64,000 bases of DNA, taken from positions 1 through 64,000 of the forward strand of contig JAJEBF010000008.1 of the NCBI GenBank assembly GCA_022824025.1. Reading direction: 5' to 3'. The DNA is from Caldilineaceae bacterium. Lineage in GTDB: Bacteria; Chloroflexota; Anaerolineae; Caldilineales; Caldilineaceae. Shown piece after piece: positions 18,182 to 28,123 of the stretch (the first letter of the stretch is position 1; every line of letters starts with the position of its first letter). Made by a program: the position numbers and the translations under genes. A model generated the notes under the pieces. That model worked only from the letters and a program-made list of their open reading frames with translations, had not been told where the DNA came from and ran no database searches.

Positions 18182-19174
18182 TCATCTGCAGCTTCCTTGC
18201 CGGTACTCCGCCAGCATCTGGTCCATCACCCACGATGTGCGCGCGCCGCTCACGCCTGTGCTGGGGCACTGCCCGCGGCCATTCAGTTCGTCGACGATCG
18301 TCTGAATCAGCGGCTGATGCACGTGGTCCGGCTGCGTAACCGGGATCTCTTCGGTCCCCGCGCTCGTTGTCAGCGCGATCGGGCTGGCGTCGAAACAGAC
18401 GTAGCCGATACGCCCCTTCGTGCCTTCGATCTCCGTCCAGTCAAGGTTTTCAAAGCCGCTGAACATCCACGTCCCCGTCCCCTGCACGCCCGATTCAAAG
18501 GTGAAGCTGCCGCACACAACATCCTCGGCGTCGTACAGCCCGGCCTGGTTTGCCGCGAACCCCTGCACGCGGCTGATCGGGCCCAGCAGATAGTCAAGAA
18601 TGTCCAGCATGTGAGAGCCCAAATCCAGAAAGAGGCCGGCGCCCGCAACCTCCGGATCAACCCGCCAACCTCTCTGGTCCGGAAACGCGTCACTCGGCCT
18701 CGGCCGCTGATAAAAGCGCGCATGGACCGAGCGCACATCCCCGATCACCCCCTGCGCGATCAAATCCTCTATCTTCAGAAATTTCGGCAGCCGCCGCCGG
18801 TAATAGCCCACCCACAGGGGCACGCCCGCGTCATCACAGGCGTCAATCATCGTCTGGCACTCGTCGTATGTGCGCGCCATCGGCTTTTCCACGTAGACCG
18901 GCTTGCCCGCCTCAGCCGCCTTGCACGTGTACGTCATGTGCGTGTCCGGCGGCGTGGCCACGTAGACCGCGTCCACCTCCGGGTCGTTGATCAGCCTGTC
19001 CCCGTCATCATACCAGCGCGCTACGCCGTGCCGCCGGGCGAAGTCTTCCGCCAGCGCCCCATTGCGCCGCATCACCGCCGTCAGCGCCGAGTTATCCGCC
19101 TTGTACAGCCCCGGCCCGCTCTTGACCTCGCACACGTCCCCGCAACCGACGATTCCCCAGCGAATTTCTGGCAT
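18182..19174 (-). CDS. Gfo/Idh/MocA-family NAD(P)-dependent oxidoreductase
   Basis: 330 residues. I begin at ATG 19174, behind AGGTGAGGA; the frame itself opens at 19243. The N-terminal Rossmann domain has GIVGCGDV (residues 7-14). The signature EKPMARTYDE carries the Glu-Lys-Pro motif typical of this family. The C-terminal alpha/beta sheet domain contains DLGSHMLDILDYLLG with the catalytic-region His. Family members oxidise sugars, inositols or related polyols, and the exact substrate cannot be read from sequence. It is the downstream member of a minus-strand run of catabolic-type genes. Confidence 0.88.
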   Translation of the reverse strand: MPEIRWGIVGCGDVCEVKSGPGLYKADNSALTAVMRRNGALAEDFARRHGVARWYDDGDRLINDPEVDAVYVATPPDTHMTYTCKAAEAGKPVYVEKPMARTYDECQTMIDACDDAGVPLWVGYYRRRLPKFLKIEDLIAQGVIGDVRSVHARFYQRPRPSDAFPDQRGWRVDPEVAGAGLFLDLGSHMLDILDYLLGPISRVQGFAANQAGLYDAEDVVCGSFTFESGVQGTGTWMFSGFENLDWTEIEGTKGRIGYVCFDASPIALTTSAGTEEIPVTQPDHVHQPLIQTIVDELNGRGQCPSTGVSGARTSWVMDQMLAEYRQGSCR

Positions 19175-19290
19175 AGTTCGGTCCTCACCTGGTTCGAATT
19201 GCGCTCTCTCTCTCCGCCAACCGCATTGTACCACGAGTGTCACCGGCGTTCATCAGCCCTGGCAGGCCCCCGGCGCCGAACCGCCGCCCC

Positions 19291-20019
19291 CTATTTCTTC
19301 AGGATAATCTCCTCAACTGACCTGCGCAGCTCCGCTCGCAGTTCGTCAGCATGGGTCAGCCAGATCGAGTGGGCCGCGCCGGGGATCTCGACGTAACGTC
19401 CGTTGGGCATCAACGTTGCCAGCTGCTGCGTCGGCCAGTTTGGGCGGATATCCTTGCCGCCGTTGATGAAGACGGCTGGCGCCTGCAGATCCGCGATCTC
19501 GCGGAAGAGGGCGGGGCGCTTGATGTACTCTTTCCAACTGCTGTTGCATTGCGGATTGACATCCGGGTCGGCGCTGAACACAGTTCCCCCAGTCTCCTCC
19601 CCAACTTCCTCCGATCCCCGCCGATAGGCTTCATGCCACGTCCTGTCATTCACTACCCGGCCGCCTGCAATCCCGATCAATCCCATCACCCGCGAAGGGT
19701 ACCGCAACGCGTAGGCGAGGGCCGCGCACGGCCCGAAGCTGTGTCCTGCCGCAACGCACCGCTCAACTCCATACGCCCGGCGGACCGCCTCGGCGTCGGT
19801 CAGCAGCGTGTCGACATCATAGCGTCCATCCCAGTCCGAGCGCCCGCAGCCGCGAGGTTCAAATCGGATTACCTGGCACAGGTCGTCGATCATCTCCGCG
19901 ACCGGCTCCAGATAGTCATCGCACCCCGGGCCGCCGTTGAACATCAGCAGCGGCGTGCCCTGACCGCTTGAAGTCGTCCAGAGTCGGGCACAGCCTGATT
20001 TCACATAGCGCTCGTCCAA
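19291..20019 (-). CDS. Alpha/beta hydrolase (proline-iminopeptidase-like)
   Basis: 242 residues. The oxyanion loop FNGGPGCDDY replaces the HGGPG of prolyl aminopeptidases. The nucleophile elbow is GHSFG (Ser near residue 94), the acid is in GGKDIRP, and the catalytic His is in GAAHSIW near the C-terminus. All members of the triad are present. The start is TTG 20019 with AAGGA eight bases upstream; no ATG is available nearby. The protein lacks a signal peptide. It lies just downstream of the CehA/McbA-type gene and may be cotranscribed. Confidence 0.8.
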   Translation of the reverse strand: MDERYVKSGCARLWTTSSGQGTPLLMFNGGPGCDDYLEPVAEMIDDLCQVIRFEPRGCGRSDWDGRYDVDTLLTDAEAVRRAYGVERCVAAGHSFGPCAALAYALRYPSRVMGLIGIAGGRVVNDRTWHEAYRRGSEEVGEETGGTVFSADPDVNPQCNSSWKEYIKRPALFREIADLQAPAVFINGGKDIRPNWPTQQLATLMPNGRYVEIPGAAHSIWLTHADELRAELRRSVEEIILKK

Positions 20020-20055
20020 CGCCGAATCCTTCTTCCTGCCGAGTCTTCCGCGGTT

Positions 20056-22620
20056 CTACGCCCCGTCATCGTGCCCGTGCGCCGGCGTGTGCTTGTGGTA
20101 AACGCCGTGCGCATGCATGCGCTGGTGCAGCCGGTTGTGCGCCGCTTCCAGCACCGCCCGCATCTCGCGAAAACGCTGCGCGTTCGGGCGGGGCGCGATC
20201 GTGTCAACATAGGCCAGGGCGCCCTCAATCTGCTCCAACACCGCCGACGCGTCCGGCTCACTGAAGAGAGGGCTATCCGCCACCAGGGTCTGCACCGCGC
20301 TCGTATGCGCCGCGATCTCGCCCTCCGCGCCGGTATAGCTCCCCCGCACCCGCAGCGCAATCCACGAAGAACCCGTTACCGCAACCTGCACGCTGCCAGC
20401 CGCGCTGTACTCTCCCTTTACGTCAATCTGGTCGACCACCAGCCCGCCCTGGACCACCTCCACCTGTTCGATCGGTATCAGCACCGACTCGACCCGCCAG
20501 TCGACGCCCACGCTCCCGCCGCCCGCCGGCAGCTGAACCTGGCCGCCCGGCGCTACGCCCTCAACCGTCAACTCCGCCAGCGGGCCGATCGTCATGAACG
20601 TGTTGCCCGCCTGCACGGCCGCCATCCAGTTCTCGTAGGTAAACGCCCGCTCACCCAGATGCGCGTAGGTGCGCACGCCGCCCAGCTGCGACGAGGCTGC
20701 CATCTTGTCCGAGCCGCCTACGATCGGCAGCTGGTAGCCCAGATTGAGGTAGCGGTACCAGTCGGCGATTCCATAGGGGTTGAGCTCCCGTTCGCAGGGG
20801 TTGAATGTCATCATTTCAATGGCATGGATCAGGCCGAGCACAATATCCGCGGCCCGCTCCAGCTGCGGATTCGGCGCGTGCGGCATCACCACCAGGCCAC
20901 CCTGGTCGATGCACTTCTGCGCCCATTCGGCCATCACCACCTCCTGCGGATCGCCCAGGGCCGACTCAGACGGGCCGCCGCTGCATAACGGGTGGATCAT
21001 CTTGCCGTTGTAGCCCAGCAGCGAGATGTGCCCGAGGATCTGCATGCGGTTTTCGGTCCCCACCCGCACCAGAAACTCGCCGTCGCCGCCGAACTCGCGC
21101 GCGCCCAAGGTTGTCCTGCCGTCAAAGTCGCTGACATTGCTGAACATTTCGCCCCACTGGCTGGCAAGCAGATTGACGACATGCACGTCCTCGGCCTGGC
21201 CTTCAAGCAGCGCCGTCGATGGGCTCAGAAAATGGACATGCGTATCCGCGGTCACCCAGCCCTTTTCCCGCCACGGAAGAACGCGTTCCAACTCGAACAC
21301 CAGCTCATCGGTATCCTCAGCGATCGTGACCCGTTTGCGGACCGGCGCCGTTTCATAGCCCTTGGTGATCTCCACGAACACCTCGCCCAGCGGCATATCC
21401 ACCTCGCAGTGACCGTCAATGTAGCAGTACTGGTTGCGGCCGTTGACGAACTCGCCGTAGTTGTCCTCAAACCAATGCGGATTCACCTTGCGATGGCGGC
21501 CGCGCGGCGGCAGATACTCGCCGTGCTCACCGTGGAAATGAATGCGCACCGGCGTCAGATTGTTGGTCCCCTTCTCCACAACCCGCACATTGACCAGCCT
21601 GTGGGCCGGCGCCACGCCGACTATGGCGTCAGATGGTTGACCGCCTTCAAGCTGCGACAGGTCGTAGACGATCGGCTCGTCACCGTCCACGCCGACGTGC
21701 AGCCAGGCCTGCGGATGCGCGCTGTACTCGACAATCAAATCCCTCTGCGATAACGCGGGCTGGACGTTTGCCTCATCACCCAGCCAGCGGTCGCCGTCAT
21801 AATCAAACGCGGCCCGCGCCGACATCACATAGCCCAGATCGATAGCCAGGTCTTCGTATTCGTCGATCGCGTTGAACTCGACGCCCTCCGGCAAAGTCAG
21901 CCGCAGTTTGCGCCGCACGCCCGGACGCAGAGGATGCTCGCTCAAATTCGTCAGACTGATCGCGTAGACGGTCGATCCCTCATTGCGCGGCTGTAAAACA
22001 AGGCGGCGGATTGGCTTGTCCGGATGCGGATTCTCCAGGGCGTAGAGCCACATTTTCTCTTCCATCTGGTCGCGCCCCGAACTGGTGCGCGTTTCGCCGC
22101 GACCGTACTCCGTGCTTGGGACCCGTCCCAACTGGATCTCCTCCGTAGCCGAGTTGAAGACCGTAGCCTTCGCCGCCGGGACCGTCTCGAAGGGACTGCC
22201 TCCCCACACAACGCGGCTCTGCTGAATGCCAAAACGGCGCCGGATCGCCGTTTCCTGTCGGCTCCCGTCCTCGTACTCAAAAACATAGGAGGAGACGTGC
22301 CCGCCCAGTTCGTTTCCATCCTGCGCGAAATCGGCAAAGCCATCCAGATAGTTGGTGACGCGGTCCGCCACCGCGTGCAGGAAAACCGCATAGGTGGCGC
22401 ACGCCCCATCCAGTTCAACGGTCACCGCATCCCCCTCCAGCAGGATAGCGGCGGGGCCTTCAAATCCTCCTAGCAGAAATGGGATTCCGTTGAAGGCGGT
22501 CGTCCCTGCCTTGTCTTTAAGCAAAGAGGGCACGCGCAATGTCTCCGGAAGGTCGGCGCGTCCGGCATTGAACGACTTCGACAGATCAACGGGCGTGAAA
22601 TGTGGGGAGACTGGATTCAT
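20056..22620 (-). CDS. CehA/McbA-family metallohydrolase (PHP-like domain)
   Basis: About 854 residues. ATG 22620 has GGAG six bases ahead; another ATG at 22632 is in frame but lacks a site. The N-terminal half is beta-rich and probably non-catalytic. The hydrolase part starts near the DTHVHF metal motif (about residue 460). It continues with further ligands such as the His in MPHAPN, the Glu in HAIEMMTFNP, and GGSDKMA. Named relatives hydrolyse carbaryl and similar esters, but most are of unknown substrate. No signal peptide is evident. It fits a cluster of hydrolases and a Gfo/Idh dehydrogenase. Confidence 0.82.
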   Translation of the reverse strand: MNPVSPHFTPVDLSKSFNAGRADLPETLRVPSLLKDKAGTTAFNGIPFLLGGFEGPAAILLEGDAVTVELDGACATYAVFLHAVADRVTNYLDGFADFAQDGNELGGHVSSYVFEYEDGSRQETAIRRRFGIQQSRVVWGGSPFETVPAAKATVFNSATEEIQLGRVPSTEYGRGETRTSSGRDQMEEKMWLYALENPHPDKPIRRLVLQPRNEGSTVYAISLTNLSEHPLRPGVRRKLRLTLPEGVEFNAIDEYEDLAIDLGYVMSARAAFDYDGDRWLGDEANVQPALSQRDLIVEYSAHPQAWLHVGVDGDEPIVYDLSQLEGGQPSDAIVGVAPAHRLVNVRVVEKGTNNLTPVRIHFHGEHGEYLPPRGRHRKVNPHWFEDNYGEFVNGRNQYCYIDGHCEVDMPLGEVFVEITKGYETAPVRKRVTIAEDTDELVFELERVLPWREKGWVTADTHVHFLSPSTALLEGQAEDVHVVNLLASQWGEMFSNVSDFDGRTTLGAREFGGDGEFLVRVGTENRMQILGHISLLGYNGKMIHPLCSGGPSESALGDPQEVVMAEWAQKCIDQGGLVVMPHAPNPQLERAADIVLGLIHAIEMMTFNPCERELNPYGIADWYRYLNLGYQLPIVGGSDKMAASSQLGGVRTYAHLGERAFTYENWMAAVQAGNTFMTIGPLAELTVEGVAPGGQVQLPAGGGSVGVDWRVESVLIPIEQVEVVQGGLVVDQIDVKGEYSAAGSVQVAVTGSSWIALRVRGSYTGAEGEIAAHTSAVQTLVADSPLFSEPDASAVLEQIEGALAYVDTIAPRPNAQRFREMRAVLEAAHNRLHQRMHAHGVYHKHTPAHGHDDGA

Positions 22621-22699
22621 GGTATTCTCCATTTCTGGCGCGCCTTATGGCGGGTGATGCAACTAAATCGTTTGCCTGCTTATTCTAGTCCACTTACCG

Positions 22700-23848
22700 T
22701 CAGGATTCTGCCAGCCAGCGGTCGAACCAGTCGAACGCCTCCCCCTGCATCGCAATGTCGAACTTGTGCTCGCCGGCATGGAATGTACAGCGGTAGTTTT
22801 CGGCCGCGCCGGCCTTTTCATACACCTGCCGCAGCATCACGTCGGCCCGCCTCATCTCATCAAGGGAAAACAGAGGGTCTTCCGTATTGTTCTGCACCAG
22901 GGTCGGCAGCGGCGTCCGCATCCCCAAAATGTCCGGGTAGTCCATCTCCGTCGGCAAATGCGGCACGTAGATCATCCAGGTATGCGTATGGCTCTTGTTG
23001 AGCAGAAAGTCCCGCCACGTCGTCATCATGCCGACACAGGCCGCGCAGCGCACGCGATCATCCAGGCCTGCCAGGTAGACTGTGCGCAGCCCGCCCCCCG
23101 ACAACCCGCCGATTCCGACCCGCTGCCCGTCCACATCGTCACGCCCGCACAGCACCTCCAGCGCGTACAGATCTTCGGCCAGCCACACCCCCGCCCACGT
23201 CGTCCCCGCGCTAAGCAACGACTTCGCCAGGGTCGATTCGTGGCCGCCCGCCCAGCGGTTATAAGCGGCAATGTACGCCGGGTCTTCCGACTCAATCTCC
23301 TCCATGCCATCGCGTATCGCCGCCGGCACATCCGCGATGCGGACCCGGCGGCTGCCAAACGCGAAGGCGTCATGCGCCAGGACAGCATACCCGCGCCGGG
23401 CCAGGCGATTGGCCCACCCCGCGCTGCCGTACGCCCGCTGCTGGTGATCAATGTTGACCGCGTTCTGTTCATCGTCCGTACGCGTAATCTTCTGCCAGCC
23501 GTGGAACTTGTGCCCGCCGTGATCGTGCAAAGCCAGCACGCCGGGCAACGGGCCCCGGGCGCCCGCCGGTTTCAACAGAACCGCCTCTGTGCGCGGGCCG
23601 TACGGCAGCTGCCACGAGAGCTCCTCCACCTGCAATCCATCATACTCGTACTGCCGGCCTGTCCGGACATCCCCCGCGCCGTCCGTGTTCGGCATCGCCA
23701 CCCGCTCGCGAAACCGCTGGCGCGCGGCTGGCCGCCAGGCCGCCGGGTCGGTCCAATGCGTATGCCGAAAAGAGAGAAAATTGGGGCCTTCATCGGCCAG
23801 GGAACTGGCCCACGAGCCGTAGGCGCCGAGCATCGAGAGAGAAGACAT
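22700..23848 (-). CDS. Alpha/beta hydrolase of the dienelactone hydrolase/acetyl xylan esterase type
   Basis: 382 residues from ATG 23848, which has AGGA upstream; a TTG at 23869 is also in frame. The core shows LHDHGGHKFHGW before the oxyanion region, the nucleophile elbow GGLSGGG (Ser about 247), NNTEDPLFSLDE with the acid, and FHAGEHKFD with the catalytic His. The long N-terminal part with many Trp matches the large bacterial esterase/peptidase-like hydrolases called abhydrolase_7 or AXE1-like. It precedes the CehA/McbA gene by about 80 bases on the same strand, so it is probably in one transcription unit. Confidence 0.8.
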   Translation of the reverse strand: MSSLSMLGAYGSWASSLADEGPNFLSFRHTHWTDPAAWRPAARQRFRERVAMPNTDGAGDVRTGRQYEYDGLQVEELSWQLPYGPRTEAVLLKPAGARGPLPGVLALHDHGGHKFHGWQKITRTDDEQNAVNIDHQQRAYGSAGWANRLARRGYAVLAHDAFAFGSRRVRIADVPAAIRDGMEEIESEDPAYIAAYNRWAGGHESTLAKSLLSAGTTWAGVWLAEDLYALEVLCGRDDVDGQRVGIGGLSGGGLRTVYLAGLDDRVRCAACVGMMTTWRDFLLNKSHTHTWMIYVPHLPTEMDYPDILGMRTPLPTLVQNNTEDPLFSLDEMRRADVMLRQVYEKAGAAENYRCTFHAGEHKFDIAMQGEAFDWFDRWLAES

Positions 23849-23999
23849 TCCTTTGATTTCCTGGTGCAAAGATTCGAATGGGTGAAAAGTGTGGTCGCAC
23901 GCCCGCGTAACGCGGTCCGCGCCGTTCGGGATACTATAGCAGGGTTTTGAAAGAGGGGGAAAGCGGCGCGCCGAGCGCGCGCTGCCGAAAACACAGAAA

Positions 24000-24029
24000 G
24001 GGGGGCCGCGATAGCAGCGCGATCCCCCC
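24000..24029 (-). terminator. Rho-independent terminator candidate after the VOC gene
   Basis: Read leftward, GGGGGG (24029-24024) pairs with CCCCCC (24005-24000). An inner CGCG/CGCG pairing sits in between, and TTTCTG follows the hairpin. It lies about 70 bases downstream of the VOC stop codon. Confidence 0.6.
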
Positions 24030-24100
24030 TCCCGTTACCAAAATCATGGCTTCGATAGAGCCTGCTCGGTCAGAACCTTCCCCTCACGGCAGGACACAAC

Positions 24101-24898
24101 CTAGTGCCCCGGCGGCGGGTCAACCGGGCCGTCAAACTGCATCGACGTGAAGACCCCGCCCTGCGGATCCCCGATTACGGCAAACCGTCCAACAGTGCCC
24201 GTATGGGTCGGCGGAACATGAATCGCGCCGCCCAACTCCTTTGCCTTCGCCGCGGTTGCCTCGATATCGGCTGACATGAAATAAGGCGTCCAACGGGGCG
24301 GCATCTCACCCCAATCATCGTCCATCTTCAACATGCCGGCCTGCATGCGCTCGCCCAACTTGAAGAGATGGTAACCGTTAGGATCCGAGTCATGGCCCCA
24401 GCCAAATACTTTCCCGTAGAAACTGCGCGCGGTGTCGACATCCCTCGTCTGCAGTTCATTCCACACCAGCGCGTTGGGCATGTTCACCAGCTGCGCGCCG
24501 ATATGCTCTTTTGGCTGCCACAAACCCACCATCGCCCCCGTCGGGTCCTGGATGACGATCATGCGTCCCGAATCCAGGACATCCATCGCCGGCATGGCCA
24601 CCGTTCCCCCGGCCTCAACCGCCTTGGCGGCCACGGCATCGACGTCGTCGTGCTTGATGTAGGATGACCAGACCGGTGGAATGCCCTGGTCCATCATCTC
24701 CTGCGGCAAACTGCTCAGGCCCGCGACGTTATAGCCGTCAATCTGGCACAATGAGTAGTGGTAGCCAAACTCCGTCGGAATATCAAAATACGCCCAACCG
24801 AACAGGCCGCTGTAAAACTCCTTGGCCGCCGCCGGGTCGGTTGTTGCCAGGTCCACCCAGCAGAACATGTTGTCCGGATAAGCCTTTACTACCTGCAT
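24101..24898 (-). CDS. VOC-family protein with two glyoxalase-like domains
   Basis: 265 residues consisting of two tandem vicinal-oxygen-chelate domains of about 125 residues each. Both contain a matching start (FCWVDLATTDPAAAKEFYSGLFGW and VWNELQTRDVDTARSFYGKVFGW) and a matching end (VIQDPTGAMVGLW and VIGDPQGGVFTSM). The Glu and His that bind metal in active glyoxalases are only partly preserved, so function may be non-glyoxalase. Similar proteins are annotated as antibiotic- or aldehyde-related, without proof. It reads leftward into a GC-rich hairpin terminator. Confidence 0.85.
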   Translation of the reverse strand: MQVVKAYPDNMFCWVDLATTDPAAAKEFYSGLFGWAYFDIPTEFGYHYSLCQIDGYNVAGLSSLPQEMMDQGIPPVWSSYIKHDDVDAVAAKAVEAGGTVAMPAMDVLDSGRMIVIQDPTGAMVGLWQPKEHIGAQLVNMPNALVWNELQTRDVDTARSFYGKVFGWGHDSDPNGYHLFKLGERMQAGMLKMDDDWGEMPPRWTPYFMSADIEATAAKAKELGGAIHVPPTHTGTVGRFAVIGDPQGGVFTSMQFDGPVDPPPGH

Positions 24899-25071
24899 GA
24901 AACTGTCTCCTTCGTGACTTTTTTTGGAAAGCGTTACGTCTGCAAGATGCAGACCCTTACCAGCATAGCACTCTTAGATCATGCGTGCTAAATTGGCATC
25001 GGTCGCGATCACACTTTAGGACGATGTCCCACCAAGACAGGTTCCATGCTGACGCCATAGAATACGAAAAA

Positions 25072-25095
25072 AGCCGACCGGCTTCCCGGTCGGCT
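25072..25095 (-). terminator. Rho-independent terminator of the catalase gene
   Basis: A perfect 10-bp stem (AGCCGACCGG pairing with CCGGTCGGCT) encloses the loop CTTC. In the leftward direction it is followed by a run of Ts, seen as the A tract at 25067-25072. It lies about 90 bases past the catalase stop. Confidence 0.85.
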
Positions 25096-25185
25096 CTGAA
25101 AAACACTGCGAATTGAAATCAGGCCCACTTGCACGTGTACCTACGCCCCTTTGCGTATGATCTCAATGCACATGTTGCTGGCGGT

Positions 25186-26748
25186 TCAGTCAGCAGCTTT
25201 GGCCAGCGACGCTTCCGGCTTTGCCAGTTCCGTATATGCTTCTGCGCTGGTCTTCGCAATCAGTTCAGCCAGAGACAGATCCGCGAGGGCGGCAACTTGA
25301 TCAGAGAGATGGTTGAGGTCCAGCTTCCCGGCCACGCCGCAAGCATAGTCCGGGTCGGCCTTATAGAAATGAACGAGCTGCCGCGTTTGGATTCGTTCGG
25401 GCACGCCATCCATCGCTTCGGCGATGTTGCTGAACAACTGCTCTTTCTGGTCGCCGCTCATCAGGCGGAAAAGGTTGCCAGGCTGCGTATAGTCGTCATT
25501 GCCGACGCGATGGTCGTAACGATCAGCATCACCGGATATCTTGAGCGGCGGCTCAAGGCTGCCCGAGTCTTCGACCGGCCCTCCCATGCTATTCGGCTCA
25601 TAGTTGACCGCACCGCCGGAGTTGCCGTCAAAACGCAGGTTGCCATCGCGGTGATAAGTGTGAACCGGGCACTGAGGCTGATTGGCTGGAAGGGCGGCAT
25701 AGTTGACACCGATGCGGTAGCGGTGGGCATCGGCGTAGGACATAATCCGCGCCTGGAGCATTTTGTCTGGCGAGAAACTGATGCCGGGAACGATGTTGGA
25801 GGGTTCAAACGCGGCCTGCTCGATGTCGGCAAAATAGTTTTCCGGGTTGCGATTGAGCTCCATGATGCCGATCTCGATCAACGGGTAATCGCCATGGGGC
25901 CAGACTTTGGTCAAATCGAAAGGGTTAAGGTGGTAAGTTTCGGCATCCTCTTCAGGCATCACCTGGACGCAGACGCGCCATTTCGGAAAATCCCCTTGTT
26001 CGATGGCTTCGAAGAGGTCTCGCTGCGAGCTTTCGCGATCCTGCCCGACGATCTCGGCCGCCTGGGCATTGGTCCATGTCTTGATGCCCTGCATCGTCTT
26101 GAAGTGGAACTTGATCCAGAAGCGTTCGTTCTCTGCATTGATAAAGCTGTATGTATGGCTGCTGTAGCCGTTGACAAAGCGATACCCCTGGGGCAGACCG
26201 CGATCACTCATCAGGATGGTGACCTGGTGCAGGCTTTCGGGGGAGAGTGACCAGAAGTCCCACATGGCTGTGCTGGAGCGCATGTTTGTCTTAGGGTCGC
26301 GCTTCTGGGTATGGATGAAGTCACCGAATTTGTAGGGATCGCGAACGAAGAAGACCGGGGTGTTGTTGCCGACCATATCCCAGTTTCCGTCTTCCGTGTA
26401 GAATTTGACGGCGAATCCGCGTACGTCGCGCTCAGCGTCTGCGGCGCCGCGTTCCCCTGCGACGGTCGAGAAGCGGAGCAGGCAGTCGGTCTGCTTGCCT
26501 ACTTCAGAGAAGATCCTGGCCTTGGTGTAGCGGGTGACATCATTCGTAACCGTGAAGTTCCCGTAGGCTCCCGAACCTTTGGCATGCACAACCCGCTCCG
26601 GGACGCGCTCGCGGTTAAAGGTGGCCATCTTCTCCAGGAGTTGATAATCCTGCATCAGAAGAGGACCGCGCGGGCCGGCGGTCAATGAGTTTTGATTGTC
26701 TCCAATTGGCGCCCCGTGGGCGGTTGTCAGCTTTTTGCGTTCAGTCAT
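25186..26748 (-). CDS. katA: Monofunctional heme catalase
   Basis: 520 residues, the small-subunit clade-3 type. It converts two hydrogen peroxide to water and oxygen in the cytoplasm. Recognisable features are the N-terminal [22 protein letters not shown], the distal His in [12 protein letters not shown] (about residue 54), the distal Asn near [15 protein letters not shown], and the proximal heme ligand in [20 protein letters not shown] short C-terminal tail is rich in Ala and Glu. ATG 26748 is preceded by AAAGGCG. It has its own promoter and terminator, so it is monocistronic. No OxyR- or PerR-type box was identified. Confidence 0.96.
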   Translation of the reverse strand: MTERKKLTTAHGAPIGDNQNSLTAGPRGPLLMQDYQLLEKMATFNRERVPERVVHAKGSGAYGNFTVTNDVTRYTKARIFSEVGKQTDCLLRFSTVAGERGAADAERDVRGFAVKFYTEDGNWDMVGNNTPVFFVRDPYKFGDFIHTQKRDPKTNMRSSTAMWDFWSLSPESLHQVTILMSDRGLPQGYRFVNGYSSHTYSFINAENERFWIKFHFKTMQGIKTWTNAQAAEIVGQDRESSQRDLFEAIEQGDFPKWRVCVQVMPEEDAETYHLNPFDLTKVWPHGDYPLIEIGIMELNRNPENYFADIEQAAFEPSNIVPGISFSPDKMLQARIMSYADAHRYRIGVNYAALPANQPQCPVHTYHRDGNLRFDGNSGGAVNYEPNSMGGPVEDSGSLEPPLKISGDADRYDHRVGNDDYTQPGNLFRLMSGDQKEQLFSNIAEAMDGVPERIQTRQLVHFYKADPDYACGVAGKLDLNHLSDQVAALADLSLAELIAKTSAEAYTELAKPEASLAKAAD

Positions 26749-26794
26749 CGTTGTCGCCTTTCATGTGTATGAAGAGCCTCGTCCTGACTCTAAA

Positions 26795-26824
26795 AATATA
26801 CCGGGATTGAACTTTCTTGTCCAA
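26795..26824 (-). promoter_or_regulatory. Promoter of the catalase gene
   Basis: Read leftward, TTGGAC (26824-26819) and TATATT (26800-26795) are separated by 18 bases. The start codon is about 45 bases beyond the -10 element. Confidence 0.6.
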
Positions 26825-26859
26825 AAAAAGTATGATGGGGAGTCCCTGAAAGGGGACGA

Positions 26860-27495
26860 TTACCACAGCGTAATCACTCGCTCCTCGCCATCTTTGAGCG
26901 CCTGGCGATTGCGCCTGAGAGAGAAGGTTACGGCCAGGTAGGCAATGACGCCAAAAAGGACATAAGGCCAGGGCTCCAAACCGGCGACCGCAAAAACGGC
27001 CGCGCACACCAGCGAAGTCACGCTGACGCTGTAGGTGCCGATCGATGCCATACGGCTCCACCAGATCAGCAGGAGTCCGATCAGGCACACGATCGCGCCG
27101 ATCAGAGGCGAAATCGCCAGAATGGTGGCCGCGGTCGTGATGCCGCCTGCCCCGCCCTTGAAACCCATGTACAGCGACCAATTGTGACCAACCACCGCGG
27201 CTGCGCCCGCCAAAGCAGCGGCCGCAGCCACCGCTGTCGCGTCCATTTCGGGCAAAAACGCCCCCGCCAGGTAGCGTATGAGCAGCACAGCCGCCGCCCC
27301 TTTGAGCGCATCGCCCAAAAGCGTAGGGATGGCCGCCTTCAGGCCGGCCGCCCGCCACGCGTTCGTAGCGCCGGTGCGCCCGCTCCCTACTGTGCGGATA
27401 TCCACTCCGTATAGGCCGGTCGCCAGCAGACCGACCGGCGTTGACCCGAGCAGGTAGCCGAGCAGCGGTCCGGCGGCAATCAAAATAAAGTCCAT
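26860..27495 (-). CDS. plsY: Glycerol-3-phosphate acyltransferase PlsY-like protein
   Basis: 211 residues with five or more membrane segments, the family size. PlsY transfers the acyl group from acyl-phosphate to glycerol-3-phosphate at the inner membrane, the first step of phospholipid synthesis. The first cytoplasmic motif is GSGRTGATNAWRAAG, and the second is GHNWSLYMGFKGGAGG. The classical second motif reads FKGGKG, so one Lys is replaced by Ala. This may mark a paralog with altered activity. The gene is a leftward single unit, upstream of the catalase promoter. Confidence 0.87.
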   Translation of the reverse strand: MDFILIAAGPLLGYLLGSTPVGLLATGLYGVDIRTVGSGRTGATNAWRAAGLKAAIPTLLGDALKGAAAVLLIRYLAGAFLPEMDATAVAAAAALAGAAAVVGHNWSLYMGFKGGAGGITTAATILAISPLIGAIVCLIGLLLIWWSRMASIGTYSVSVTSLVCAAVFAVAGLEPWPYVLFGVIAYLAVTFSLRRNRQALKDGEERVITLW

Positions 27496-27679
27496 AGCAG
27501 ATCTTCACGCTTCTCCGCGCCACGGCAGACGCGGGTCTGGCCACTCCAGTGGCCTCTTTGTCCCCGCCGACCATTTGGCGCGGCCTTAACTTCTGCATCC
27601 TGATAGACTGAGCGACGATGGGGGTTCAGGCCCCGACCCGTCCAATACTTAGGCGTATGACGACCTTCGCCGGAGTTCG

Positions 27680-28123
27680 CTAACTGAATTCCGGCTCCTG
27701 CTCCGACGGTGAGTCCATCAGGTCGTCCGGCGTCCCCATATCCGCAGGAAGGTCCAGCGACTCTTCCGGGTTGCTCTCGCCCCGCATGTGCAGCTCCCCT
27801 TCAAGCGTGGCCCCTTCATCCAGCAAAAAGCTGTTTACATGCAGCGCGCCGCGCACGTAACAACCGGCCAGCAACTCGACGCGGTCGGCGCGTATGATAC
27901 CGTCAAAATAACCCCTGATACTCACATTGCGGGCGCGTATCTCGCAATTCACGCGCGCGCCCTCCGTCAAGATGACATTCGCCAGCGTTTCCAACAGGCC
28001 GCTTTCAACCACACCGTCGATCCGAATGCTGCTGTCGCTGCGCAACGAGCCGCTATACGTAGCCCTTGGACCGATAATCACCTCGATCGCGTCCGGCTGC
28101 GGTCGCTCATTTCGTCGAAACAC
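27680..28123 (-). CDS. Bactofilin family cytoskeletal protein
   Basis: About 147 residues. A central region (about 15-105) has the repeating short-strand pattern of the bactofilin beta-helix: IIGPRATYSGSL, IRIDGVVESGLL, VILTEGARV, ISIRG-like and ADRVELLAGCYVRG. It is flanked by a basic N-terminal tail and an acidic, Pro/Glu-rich C-terminal tail. Bactofilins polymerise without nucleotide and act in cell shape or envelope localisation. I choose GTG 28123 because AAGGGG lies seven bases ahead; the frame also allows TTG 28162, which has no clear site. No peptidase partner gene is adjacent. Confidence 0.88.
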   Translation of the reverse strand: MFRRNERPQPDAIEVIIGPRATYSGSLRSDSSIRIDGVVESGLLETLANVILTEGARVNCEIRARNVSIRGYFDGIIRADRVELLAGCYVRGALHVNSFLLDEGATLEGELHMRGESNPEESLDLPADMGTPDDLMDSPSEQEPEFS

